Of a DNA stretch of 64,000 nt, positions 23,333-34,729 are shown in pieces. A program made the translations under genes and the position numbers. Position 1 is the first letter of the stretch. Each line of letters starts with the position of its first letter. The stretch is from positions 46,295,511 through 46,359,510 of the forward strand of contig CM070873.1 of assembly GCA_036365515.1 (NCBI GenBank). Direction: 5' to 3'. Source of the stretch: Torymus aiolomorphi. Its lineage: Eukaryota; Arthropoda; Insecta; Hymenoptera; Torymidae. Under the pieces are notes generated by a model. That model saw only the letters and a list, made by a program, of their open reading frames with translations. It was not told the DNA's origin and made no database searches.

Positions 23333-24905
23333 CTGAAAAGAAAAAAGAAGTTCATGAAGTGTTGCTGCTGTATGGGCGAAAAAAATGCACGCGCCTGCAT
23401 TCTCTCTCTCTATCTCTCGCGTGAAGCGAATGACGTAGCCCTTAATTATATGCGGGTGAGAGAGAGAGAGCACAGAGAAGAGGTAGAAAAGGACAGAAAG
23501 AGGAACGAGGAAGAGAGAGAGGGGGATTGAGAGGGAAAACACGCAAACTACGCGAGAGCTCGCTTCTAATTGGGACTACGGAAATAAGTTGAGAAGCGCG
23601 GCTTTTGTTTCGGCGCTTCCCTATCGCGTTCTCGCGCGATACGCATAACACACAGCCGGTCCGAGCGAGCGCTCTTTGTGTATTTACACGCGAGTTTGGT
23701 TAGCCGCGGAATCGCATTCCACCAGTCTGTTACTTATACATACTCTCTCCCATCTTTTTTTAATTTTTCTCGCACCCTTCGCTACCCCTGGCAGCGCGCG
23801 CTTTTTCATCCCGAGCCTTCGCCTTTTCCTCCTCCGCTCGTCCCCTCGCCCACGCCTTTCCCTTACGCCAGCGAAAAATGCGCGCGCCAACTTATATTCC
23901 CGTGACCCAGTGACCTTGACCCTATAAAGCCCGGCAGTAGTGCAGCGCGCGCGGAGCCGGGAAGAGAGAGAGAGAGATACGTACGTGGCGATGGCTGAAA
24001 GCCAGAAAGGGTGCAAGTGACACCTCTCGCCGCCATCCGCGCGATATCGCATCGCATACGCCTGTGATTCCCCTGATTTATTTGCCGTCGTTACAGTCCT
24101 CGCGTTCCCGGCCGCGGTGTTTGCTGCTGCTTTTTTTCCCCCTTTTAATCAATTTCAATGCGCGCGCACGGTGCCGAATTTATGGATCGGCTGGGCGCGA
24201 GTTTTGCCTGCAGGAAGGGATATATGCCCGCGCGTTGATCGATAGGCGAGAGAGAGTGGCCACTTTGCAGCGCGGCTACGAGGGCTTCTGTCACCCTTGT
24301 GTATGGGGAAGTGGGCGAACTCCCCGCATGTACACACACAGGCGCGTACGCAAACTTCCGACAGAGAGAGAGAGAGGGGTATTATTTTTCCGGCGTGGAG
24401 TGGTGAGGATGGTTGGGGCCACTCTCGGAGCCCTCGTGTTTGACTTTTGACAGAACCCGAGGGGGGGACGCGATTGACTTTATGGATTATTATTGAAAAC
24501 CGACTGTTGCAATTTTCGGGAAATGGTTTTATTGGGTGATTTTTAATTGATTGGCAATGGGAATATATGTACTCGAGGCTTCCAAAAGAGCATAACGTTG
24601 CGAATGGGTAGGGAAATGAAATGTTTGGAAATATCATTTCTAAGATTATTGTTTAGTCTAACGTATCGGCAATTATAGAAAATATAAATTAAATGTATTT
24701 GAAGTTTCGGTAACTGTTACACGCGACAACGGGTGAATGAAATAAATTGCATAAAGAATACGCTATGAACCAAGTGTGAACTCACAGACTCGAAGACTCT
24801 AATTGTCATATCTCTCGTCTCGCGAATCTTAAACGTTGACGGAGACTTGGCCGACGACACAATTTACTCAACCGGATAATTTTTTCGACATAATTCATGT
24901 AGATT

Positions 24906-24942
24906 AAATTTGAGACTTTAAATTATTTAAAGTCTCAAATTT
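24906..24942. repeat. 37-bp perfect palindrome
   Basis: The arm AAATTTGAGACTTTAAA (17 bp) is followed by TTA and then its exact inverse. It could be a hairpin-forming site or a very short relic of an inverted-repeat element; no known binding site is recognised. Confidence 0.85.
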
Positions 24943-25330
24943 TCTTTTATTTTTTTAGTTTAAGTATTGCACCTCTGAACAACCCTAAATAAGTAATTAG
25001 TAGTATAGAAAAATGAAAGTCTGAGAAGAGAGTACAATTTTCAAATATAATTTTGGTAATAACACATTTTTCACTTACAATAAAAAGGAAGTTAATAGAT
25101 TAAGAATTTAACAAGCATAAAAGTTGAAAAGGATAAAAATTAACGCATATTTGTAACATCGCTGTCATCAAGAGTACTCTAAACAAGATTTATATTTGTT
25201 TCTTTAAAATTATTTTATAACAAAGCAACAAAAAATTTAATTTTCTAAAGTAGAGCTAATTTGAGCAAAATCCCTTGAGCGACGCTAAAGCTGAACTAAT
25301 GCTGAGAAGCAAACAATGAAGTTACACACT

Positions 25331-25372
25331 CGCGCACATGCACACACGCACACATACACACACACGCATCCT
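25331..25372 (+). repeat. (CA)n tract
   Basis: CACACA units with TG, CG and TA interruptions. It reads (UG)n in the tomosyn transcript. Confidence 0.93.
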
Positions 25373-28300
25373 CTCACATACACATAATCTGAAAGGGAAC
25401 TTCAAGAGACATAAGATTTCCATCTCGTACAGTAAATTCAATTAGCCTATGAAAACACTATGTTACCTCGAGCAAGTATGTAACAGATATAATTTGAAAA
25501 ACATTAATTTTATGGAATTAACAGATAATATTATTAAAAAATGGCTCGAAACAATTTTAGTTAAAAAAAAAATACTTATCCGAATTATTCTACTGAATGA
25601 GTTACGGTACAATAATTGTAACTGATGACATTTCAGCTACAATTATTTAATCTTGTCACGCGTGAAACATGAAATCAGATTAAATAAAAATGCTTTTAAA
25701 AAATAAATTTCTAAACGTCCCATTATTCTCCCTTTGAAAAGTTATGGTTCTCCTCAGTTTTGAGGATATGTATGATATTCAGAACACGTCCGAAAAAAAA
25801 AACGTGACTACTTAGAATAATCGCGCCAAAACTTAAAATCTACATTTGCCACGATTAAATTTTCCACAAAGCTAAAAAATTGTGAAATAATATTCAGCAT
25901 AAAAAAGTTTTCAATAAAACTTGAAAGTACAAAAATACCCGACATTTGATTTCAACGACCAAAAAAGCTAAAAATCCAAGTATATCGCGTAACTTGGTAA
26001 CAGTCTCACGCAATTCAACAGTATACGTCTTCAGATTTAGAATCTCCGGGTTCCAGGCCCATTATCGTTTTCAACGTTCTCGTTTCAGTTTCTCCCCCGC
26101 GCGCGGCAGTTATCAGATTGGCTCGGAATTTCAGCTCGCAACAATGTACGAACTACCCCCGCGGCTCTATCGCAGCCCCATCTTAATCTGTAATAGAAAT
26201 ACCGCGGCTCATGCAGCGAGATATCTTTATTAGCCTATGCAGCTTGTCATCCTCTGCTTGAGTCGCGCCTGTCGCTCGCAGTATAATGTATACACGAAGT
26301 AAAGTCCGCTGCTTCCGATCGCTCGCGCTAAACAATGCCGCTAACTTGCGGGTTTTAGCAGCCCGCTGCGCTTATATATCTTGTGCAAACTCATGCATAA
26401 AAAGTGCACGCGCGCGCGGCTCGGAGGAACTTTGCCGCGCGCGCGTCTCCAACTTTCCGCATCACGCTGATGCAGCAGGTACACTCCAGCGCATTAAAAA
26501 TGAACCGAGAGAGAGAGAGCGCTACGCGCACGGTATTTGACGCGGGTCTTAAAAAGCCATTATACAATATACCTATATACGCGCGGTCAATATGTGCCCG
26601 GCTCTCTAATATCGAATTTCGCTCGTTCGCACTATAAATGCGGGGTATACGCACGTACGTGAGTGTGTATGTATACGTGCTCATGCTCATCATGCATATA
26701 CATATATTATGCGGACTCGAAATAAAAACGAGCGAGAAGCGCGCGCGCGCGTGCCTTTGTCCAGAGCGGCGGAGAGGGGCGGTATAGTCGTTTTTAGCCG
26801 CGAGTGTCCGCTCGGATGCGCGTTGTTGATTTTTCCGATATTTCCTTTTTGAATTTTCGCCGCCGCAAAGCGAGCTCGTGTGTGCAGGCGCGCGCAGGTC
26901 CGCGTTGTATGCATTGCGGCGCCTTTAACGAATTGCTGGATCGGAAACTTGATTAGCTCGAATACGTGGGCTTCTATGTGTATACATGTATATGGTACAT
27001 AGAGCGCGGCCTGAAAAGCGTCCGCGAAGTGAACCTATGCGCGAGTACGCAACAGTATTGTGCCGGAATATTAATTGAAGTTGGTTTTATGAGTTGTTGA
27101 ATGCTACCTTTTTCACAGAGAGGCTTGGATTTATCGGTTACGTAATACCGTTTATTTTTTTCTAGTTATACATCGTTCAAAGTTTTTTGAATCGACGATT
27201 TAGTACGCGCGTTAAAAAAATGCAATTGTGCGCTTTCAATGCCACCATCGTCTTCTTTACAAATAGTTTCCAATATTTTATTCTATTTGCTTTTTGAGCA
27301 CATATAAACATATTCATTTACAATTCTAGTTATATACTAAAACATGTCTAAAGCGTTCGAAAGTTTTAGACAGTTCTATACATTCGAAACGTAAAATCGA
27401 TTTTCGACCGCACTAAGCATACGAAATTTCCTCATATATCTTTAGACTATATTTAGCTTATAAGAGTTTCTTATATAATTACAACCTTGGCAGCGTTACA
27501 GGATAATTGTTACCGTTACATTTATCAACGCTTGCTCTCAATTTTTCCTAATTTATTCAACAGAATGAACCTCATTTTCGCGCATTATAAGAAAAACAAA
27601 ATTAATATTACCAAAACGAGCCTACACTTCCACATTTAAAAACAAAGGCTGGCAAACAGTGTTATCTTTTTATATAGATAACGGATCCTTTTGCAAAATT
27701 AATATGGAAATTGCGCGCGCAGTTAAGGTTTTATTTTGGAGCACTTGCTATCATATTAAGCGTATCTGCCGGCGCGGCATTATTAAACTTTTAACGAAGC
27801 TTCCTCTCGCCCTCTCTCTCTCTCCCTTTCGGCCCTTCAAACATGTTAAATTCACGAGAAGTTACAGGCGCGCATTAAAATGCTATCGCGAGGCCGAGAG
27901 TAATCTCATTACGATTTTTACGACGTTACGTAGTCTCTCGTTCTCTTAACTCTTCCAAGATACAGCGCTGTGGGCAGCGCGAAGAAGGCATCAATAATGC
28001 AGGCGAAATTGAAGCGCACTCGCACGCATCACGCGTCGTTTCTCCTCAATGATGGGTTTTTCTTCCCCAAATTCTTCGCACAATAACGTACGTGAATTAA
28101 CTCGCTCGACTTTCTCGAGACTTAGCCTCACCGATGAGAAGTAATGGAAAAAACCGGGAAGAAGAGGACAAGGAGCGAGGAGGAAAACAAACAGACGCGA
28201 AATTGAGAGAACCTCGTTGGCCGCTGCCATAGCAGTGCGCGAGCTCAAAGAGACCGGTCGCAAGTAGTTTCGTCCCCACCCCCTAACCCCCTTTATATAG

Positions 28301-28510
28301 CCTCGAAACGGTGCGCCGCAGCGAGGCAAGAGAACGACTTTCAATTAACGCGAGCGACGAAAACGGCGCCCCCACCCCCTCCTCGGGAATTTGAAGCTTC
28401 GTTTGACGCCACGAAATATTTCTCGAGGAGCTAAGCGTGTCACAAACGAGGGAGAGGAGGACAGAGGAACAAAGACAAGGACGAAGACGTAGACTACTAC
28501 TACTACTCAC

Positions 28511-28693
28511 CTGTCCCGCTGAAACTTGAGGCTCTGAACTACTTGCGGTATTTTCTGGCGAAAGTTCCATAGGTGGATGGTGTCGTCCGCGGTGGCGGCC
28601 ACGAGGGCGCCCTCGTTCACGAGGAACTGCAGCTGCGTCACCGCGCAGCCGCCCTCGTGCTTCACGTGCACGTCGACGCCCGGCCGGCCCAGA
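28511..28693 (-). CDS. Tomosyn: tomosyn coding exon (LGRPGVDVHVKHEGG...SLKFQRD)
   Basis: This 183-bp internal exon gives one base completing an isoleucine codon, 60 codons and two bases of an arginine codon. It contains LGRPGVDVHV, QLQFLVNEGALV, ADDTIHLWNFRQK and SLKFQRD, the first full propeller blades of tomosyn (human counterparts FGRPGVE and LINEGALV). The acceptor is GCGGACAG|TCTGGGC; an earlier AG (ACACACAG) would leave the frame mismatched with the upstream exon, which fixes the choice. The donor is GACAG|GTGAGTAG and runs straight into AGT repeats. Entry and exit phases are both 2 and agree with the neighbours. The exon is GC-rich and uninterrupted. Confidence 0.96.
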
Positions 28694-31600
28694 CTGTCCG
28701 CAGCGTCGTGCTGTGTGTTAAGGAAAATCTTGGGGGTTCGGAAACATTAGCGAAAGCTCGCTGGATCCTGTGTTTTAGTGCATTGATATAGACTGTGCGT
28801 GTGTGTGTATTGTCGTGTTGTTATTTTACAATTATTTTGAAAGGAATAAAATAGCACTCTCATCATTCGCTCATCTATTATATTGCATTACCTGTCTCCT
28901 TGTTGTCGTGATCCTTGACTGAAAATTGCAAATGTTACGTGAAGCTTATTTTTAGAAACTCTTTCTATATTATATCAAATTAATAAATACGTGTTAAAAA
29001 CAATCGGTACTTCGGTGTGATTCATAAGAAAAGTTGAATTTTCTAATGTTAACCAGCACTAATAAGAGGTGCCCATGTTACGCAATGATGTTTGACTCTA
29101 AAACCTTATATTTCTTTGATTTATAGGATTATTTGGATACAACTTTTGGTAATAAGTCGTAGGGATGTAATTTAAAGTAGATGTGTACGTGTGAAAATAT
29201 ATGCTTGCAGTGGTTTAGTTTAATTTTGTAAATGGAGTTCATGAAATCTCTACTATCAATTAGGTCAAAGACATGAAAATTAAAAAAATATTTGACCCAA
29301 TTCCTAAACAGAAGTAGTGAGAAAAAGGTAGTAAAAAGGAAATAGCTCACAAAACATATAATAAATGAAAACAGATATCAACCAAGTATATTCAAACACT
29401 AATTTTCAATTAATATTTTATAATTTGAATTTTCCCGATATTCAGAAACAAATTATATTTTTATATATAACTTAATACTTACAAAAAATGAATATAGTTT
29501 TCATAGTTCCCATTTTAATATACAATTTTATAATTGCACAGTAAAAACATTTTACAAAGAATCTTTTTAAAGTTACACGTTAACTGGTGCTTTCATTATC
29601 ATTATTATCAAAGCGTTTCTCAATAATATAAGTTATTATAATTTTAAACAAGATTAATGAAATTCCTCATGACATATAAAGGATATACAGTATACTACAG
29701 TCATATATAGAAAATGAGAGGCACTGCGTCAGTGACATGTTAAGTATTGTTAACATGAAATCACAACAGTGACTGCACTGGGAATGTTAATGGTAAAACA
29801 TCAAGCTGGTAAATTGTGTATTTTAGTGATTACGTGAAAGGTGATTTTCGGCACAAATAATGTATCCCATTACTTGTAGTCCGCTCTAATTAACGCCAGC
29901 GCAGGATTCTCAGAAAATGGCTTTTGTATAGAGTGCCATGCGAGTTAATAACTCAGCAACGAGGCAGCAGTCACCAGATATTCCAGTTGACCAATTTCCA
30001 CCGAACATTAGAGATTGCCTCGAGCTATTAAATAATGTCGTCGTGGCAGTTTTTCACTTATGATAAATGGATGTTTACTTGGATTCTCGAAAACATTATA
30101 TTCTCATGAAGTATGCGATACTTAAATAGTAGCTACAATTCATGTTTAATAAACAAAAATAATTTTTTCTTTTCAAAAACATTTAATAAATAAATTAAAA
30201 TGTTTTTTTAATTTGCATATTTGTTATAATGATTAGCAAAATATCATTTTCTTTAAGGAGATTCTATCGGTAATAGAAGTAAAATTAAGATACATGTGAA
30301 ATTTCGTATACTGGTTTGTAAATATATCAAAAACAATCATAAATTTTCAGAAGGCTAGGTGAGATGGAAGTTAAAATATTAATGTTTTTGTTTTTTGCTG
30401 GTTAACATGGGCTCTTATGAGAAATTACGATTTTTTGGTATTTATTTGTGTATTATAAAGCATTAAACACTGAGATTCTATTCATGATTTTTGTAGTAGA
30501 AAATGAAATTATGACAAATATTTATTACTCTTCAGAAATATAATTGGTAGACGCTGACTTATAACAAAAATATGTTGAATACAAAAAAACATATATTTAA
30601 CCTCAAAAATTGAGTCAAATTAGCATCTGTATAAAACTCTTAATTGATAATAAGACCAAATAAAATTGTACAATTTAAATAAATAATCGGTATTTTGTGT
30701 AAGTTCATCTGTGCAGCTTCTTTAGCGCAATATACCTCGCTAATGAATCATAAATGAAAATTGCGCTCATTTTGACTATTGATGTACCGGTAGAACCTCT
30801 TAAACCTTCATTTCTTAAATGTACGATCAATAATAAGAAAAAAATTAAATAAACCAAGTAATTTGTCATGTTTATTTAATTAAAGAGCACTATAATATAG
30901 CACTATATATGAATTTCACTAACCTAGTCAAATGTTATTAATTAACTTATATTCAAATGATATCTTTACCGAAAAATCCACAATTACAATTATATTCCAC
31001 TCTTAAAAAAAATGATGGTTGGATGTTGTGAAGCATTTAAAGATTGATTTGATTGGTTCTGCATGAAATAGGAGCAAGGATCCGCTAACTTATAATTTTG
31101 AAATTGAAGTATTTAGAATTACTAAAGAATTAAAATAGACTAAAAATATTTGATTTTTTGCTTAAAAAATGTATCTAATTATCTTATCATTTCAACTAAT
31201 TCAAACTAAATCATAGTGAAAAATAGCGCCCATAACCGTAAAATGAAAATAGTACGCGCGAAGCACGTTTCAATTTTACTGCTTTCAAGAGCAAACTTTT
31301 AAAAGTATCCTGTTACACTTTTATGTAAAAATATAAAAAAGGAAACCTATAACAAAGTCAGTATCCCTATATCTCATGCAGATACTATGGGCTTTAGGGG
31401 TTAATATCAGAATATTCGAATCATTAAAGGAGAGTGCCATGAATGCCCACATAAAATATTTATGGCCGAATCCATCTCAAATCGAACAGCCAGAGTACGC
31501 CTACCTCACCGATCATTTTGGAATGAAAGTATTGCTGTTCTTCTCTAAAAATGATTCGACACGTATTTTTTCATTTTTCGATTGCACTAAAATTGCATTC

Positions 31601-32193
31601 GGTTGGCAATGTTAAAATTTTTTTACAAAATCATAACTTTCAAATTTTATTTTTCAAGTTCATCCTCAAACAGCTGTCATTTTACTAGTATTTTAAGTTT
31701 TTAAGTAAACTATACGCGATCTTACTCAGATTAGCTTTTTCTTTCATACCCTGCATGAGATTTGCATAGAAATAAAAAAATGCATGTTATGCAGTTTTTA
31801 CTAAAACTGCTGCAAAACCACTTTTTAGAAAAATGTATTTTTTTTCAAAAATCCCAATTTTTTTTTTAATGAAAATTTTTGTGAAGGTAGGTTGTGTAAG
31901 TACCTACCTAACTATATATATATATATTCTCTCTCGGAAAATTCACTGTAGAGAAACCAAAAAAAAAAATAGAGTACGAAAAAATTTTCATGCCTTTGGA
32001 TGGTAGTCAGTGATATTCAATATAAAAGGATTTGCGTTTGTACATAATTTAAGCAATATACTTTATTATATTAAATTATTTTTTTATATTTCTCCCTTTA
32101 GTTATTTTATTTTTATTAAATTTTTGTTTTTTTTTCTTGGTTTTAACTTCGCTTAGTAGAGGATCAGCAGTTTTTGCTGTAAAGCAATATGCC

Positions 32194-32436
32194 TTACCAT
32201 TCAAAGTTTTGGTTTTTTAAATTCCGGAATATTTTCAAGTTGCAAGCCAATAAAAATTTTTTTATTATTCTAAATTGTTCTATGTCGATACCTTGTAAAT
32301 GTATTATGTTGATTGCATCAGTATATTTTTGAATGTGTTTTATAAAGTCATCAGCATTTTGAATAGCTTCTTTAAAAAGCTTTTGAAGATTGTGCGAAGT
32401 AGCATAATGCTTTACAAGTTCACCTATACCATCCAC
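32194..32436 (-). pseudogene. transposase-like remnant in the fold-back loop
   Basis: An 80-codon frame on minus begins MDGIGELVKHYATSHNLQK and continues through NADDFIKHIQKYTDAINI to a stop. The opening resembles the DGxGGxxKR signature, with a following NAxxF segment, found in proteins of some insect DNA transposons. I cannot name the superfamily, and the final GxxK is altered. The fragment is too short to be active, is AT-rich like its surroundings, and lies inside the loop of an inverted-repeat element, which fits a deleted autonomous ancestor. Confidence 0.4.
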
Positions 32437-32494
32437 AGCTCTTTTGCCGTGTCAGTAGTAGAGAACAATAATTTTATATCATATCGTCCTCGCT

Positions 32495-32653
32495 TTAATT
32501 CGTAAAGTTGAAAGCGATTTTTAAAATGACTAACAGTACCATCTGATATAATGGTAATTTTTGTTATTGAATTTCGACAATTATTGAATTACCATTATAT
32601 CAGATGGTGCTGCTAGTTATTTTAATAATCGATTTCAACTTTACGAACTAAAA
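32495..32653. repeat. 159-bp palindrome inside the fold-back loop
   Basis: The left arm TAATTCGTAAAGTTGAAA... through ACCATCTGATATAATGGT is mirrored after about 25 bp of spacer by ACCATTATATCAGATGGT and the inverse of the rest; the arms are about 65 bp with roughly ten mismatches. It ends against an A18 run. It could be a separate small insertion or an internal duplication of the host element. Confidence 0.75.
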
Positions 32654-32829
32654 AAAAAAAAAAAAAACAAGAATTTCCCGGGAATTTATATATGTAGGTA
32701 CTTACCACCTACCTTCACAAAAATTTTCATTAAAAAAAAAAAATTGAGGTCTTTGAAGGAGCTAATCTGAGTAAGATTGCGTATAATTTACTCAAAAACT
32801 TTAAAAATTCGTAAAATGGCAGCTGTTTG

Positions 32830-34729
32830 GACATAGGCTGATTTGTGCACATGAGAATTGTGCACCGATTTATTCTGCACAGAGAAAAGAAAAGAAAATT
32901 TTGTTCACAAAACGTTTTTACTTTTGCACAAAAAATTGTACACTTTACCGAAAAAGATGAAATTCAGTAATGTGCACAAGATTGTTGTGCACAATAACAT
33001 AAAATAATATTTCAACCAAAAAAAGTCTTGCACACTGTGCTTATTTATCGTACACATAATATAGAGCTGGGCGATTGTGCACAATGCACAACAAATAAAT
33101 TCATTAAAAATATATCTAACCGATTGTGCACAAAGTCTAGTTCATACGAAGTCTTATAGCAGTGTTGCCAGATTGGACAATAAGTAGCGAATTGGGCTAG
33201 TTTAAAAGATGAGCTCGCGGGAAAAAATCGAGATGGCTATTTATAGCCAATTAGGCTTATACAAGACAGTAATGTTAATAGCCGATATGGCTATTGTCTA
33301 GCAAACAACATTAAATTTTAAATCAAATAAAAATTCCAAAACTCAAGTAGCCGGGAGACGCGGGTTCTACGCGTATACGGAAGCGCGTTAGACGTTTATA
33401 CATGGCAAAATAATTATTTAAATCATTTATAACCCCAAGCAGGCGGGGGATGCGAGTTCCATGTGTATACGGAAGCGCGTCATACGTTTATACATGGCAA
33501 TATAATTATGTAAATAATTCTTAACCCCAAGTAAGCGAGGGGTGCAAGTTCCACGCGTATACTAGAATAAGGCAGACGTGTATACATGGCAAAATAATTA
33601 TTTAAATAATTCTTAACCCCAAGTAGGCAGGAAATGCAAATTCGACGCATATACGGGAGCGCGTCAGACATGCATACAAGGCCAAAAAATTATGTAAATA
33701 ATTGTCAACCCCAATTAGGCGGGGGTTGCGAGTTCTACGAATATACGGAAGCTCGTCAGACGTGCATACAAGGCCAAATAATTATGCAAATAATTATGAC
33801 CCTAAGCATGCACGTCTGACGCGCTCCCGTATACGCGTGGAACTCGCATCTCCAGCCTACGTAGGGTTAACAATTATTTAAATAATTATTTTGCCATGTA
33901 TACACGTCTGCCTTATTCTAGTATACGCGTGGAACTCGCATCCCCCGCCTACTTGGGGTTAAGAATTATTTACATATTTATTTTGCCTTGTATGCACGTC
34001 TGACGCGCTTCCGTATATTTGTGGAACTCGCACCCCTCGCCTACTTGGGGTTAAGAATTATTTACATAATTATTTTGCCTTGTATGCACGTCTGACGTGC
34101 TTCCGTGTACGCGTGGAACTCGCATCCCCCGCCTGCTTGGGGTTATTAATTATTTAAATAATTATTTTGCCATGTATAAACGTCTGACGCGCTCCCGTAT
34201 ACGCGTAGAACCCGCATCTCACGGCTACTTGAGTTTTGGAATTTTTATTTGATTTAAAATTTAATGTTGTTGGCTAGACAATAGCCATATCGGCTATTAA
34301 CAGAGCTCAGCTTTTAAACTAGCCCAATTCGCTACTTATTGCCCAATCTGGCAACACTGCTATAAGACTTCGTATGAACCTTCGTATGAACTAGACTTAG
34401 TGCACAATCGGCGAGCAATAATTAAATAAATAAATTTTTGCACAATCGGTTAGATATATTTTTAATGAATTTATTTGTGCACAATCGCTCAGCCCTATAT
34501 TACGTGCACGATAAATAAGCACAGTGTGCAATATTTTTTTTGGTTGAAATATTATTTTATGTTATTGTGCACAACAATCTTGTGCACATTACTGAATTTC
34601 ATCTTTTTCCGTAAAGTGTACAATTTTTTGTGCAAAAGTAAAAACGTTTTGTGAACAAAATTTTCTTTTCTTTTCTCTGTGCACAATAAATCGGTGCACA
34701 ATTCTCATGTGCACAAATCAGCCTATGTC
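32830..34729. mobile_element. 1.9-kb palindromic fold-back element with tandem-repeat arms and 8-bp target duplication
   Basis: The termini GACATAGGCTGATTTGTGCAC and its exact inverse are flanked by GCTGTTTG (32822-32829) and GCTGTTTC (34730-34737), an 8-bp duplication with 7 of 8 identical. Each arm (about 970 and 920 bp) has an outer part with repeated TGTGCAC sites, a middle part with GTGTTGCCAGATTGG, and an inner array of about five 92-bp units; the arms meet near 33805, almost without a loop. No open frame is present. An 8-bp duplication suggests a hAT- or P-type mobiliser. The architecture resembles the FB and Galileo fold-back elements of Drosophila, but no sequence relation is claimed. 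Confidence 0.85.
33345..34235. repeat. ten 92-bp units in two opposed tandem arrays
   Basis: Five units run rightward to about 33805 and five run in the opposite sense from there. Each unit has CCCCAAGTAGGCGGGG, ATGCGAGTTCCACGCGTATA, AGCGCGTCAGACGT and an AT-rich AATAATTATTTAAATAATT block. One variant unit, with TACTAGAATAAGGCAGACGT, occurs once in each array (33559-33581 and inverted 33902-33924) at non-mirrored places. This is the core of the 32830-34729 element; it is not a CRISPR array because the units abut without unique spacers. Confidence 0.9.

Larger units (their letters stand above)
23333..28510 (-). other. tomosyn intron, 5.2 kb, nearly transposon-free
   Basis: This intron lies between SLKFQRD|R and R|ITCMHLP. 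It is the shortest intron in the window and differs from the others: GC-rich, CpG-containing stretches at 23400-24460, 26050-27050 and 27750-28500 alternate with AT-rich DNA, short CT/GA and CA tracts are common (25331-25372), and I found no fold-back elements or coding remnants. A 37-bp palindrome lies at 24906-24942. The GC-rich parts could hold regulatory sequence or untranslated exons, but nothing specific can be called. Confidence 0.85.

Noticed and set aside
32194..32436. Possible host microgene in the intron
   Set aside because: Its position in the loop of a fold-back and the DGIG start favour a transposon remnant over a host gene.
33345..34235. Regular repeats that could be taken for a CRISPR array
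   Set aside because: The 92-bp units abut without unique spacers, occur in two opposite arrays, and the context is a eukaryotic intron.
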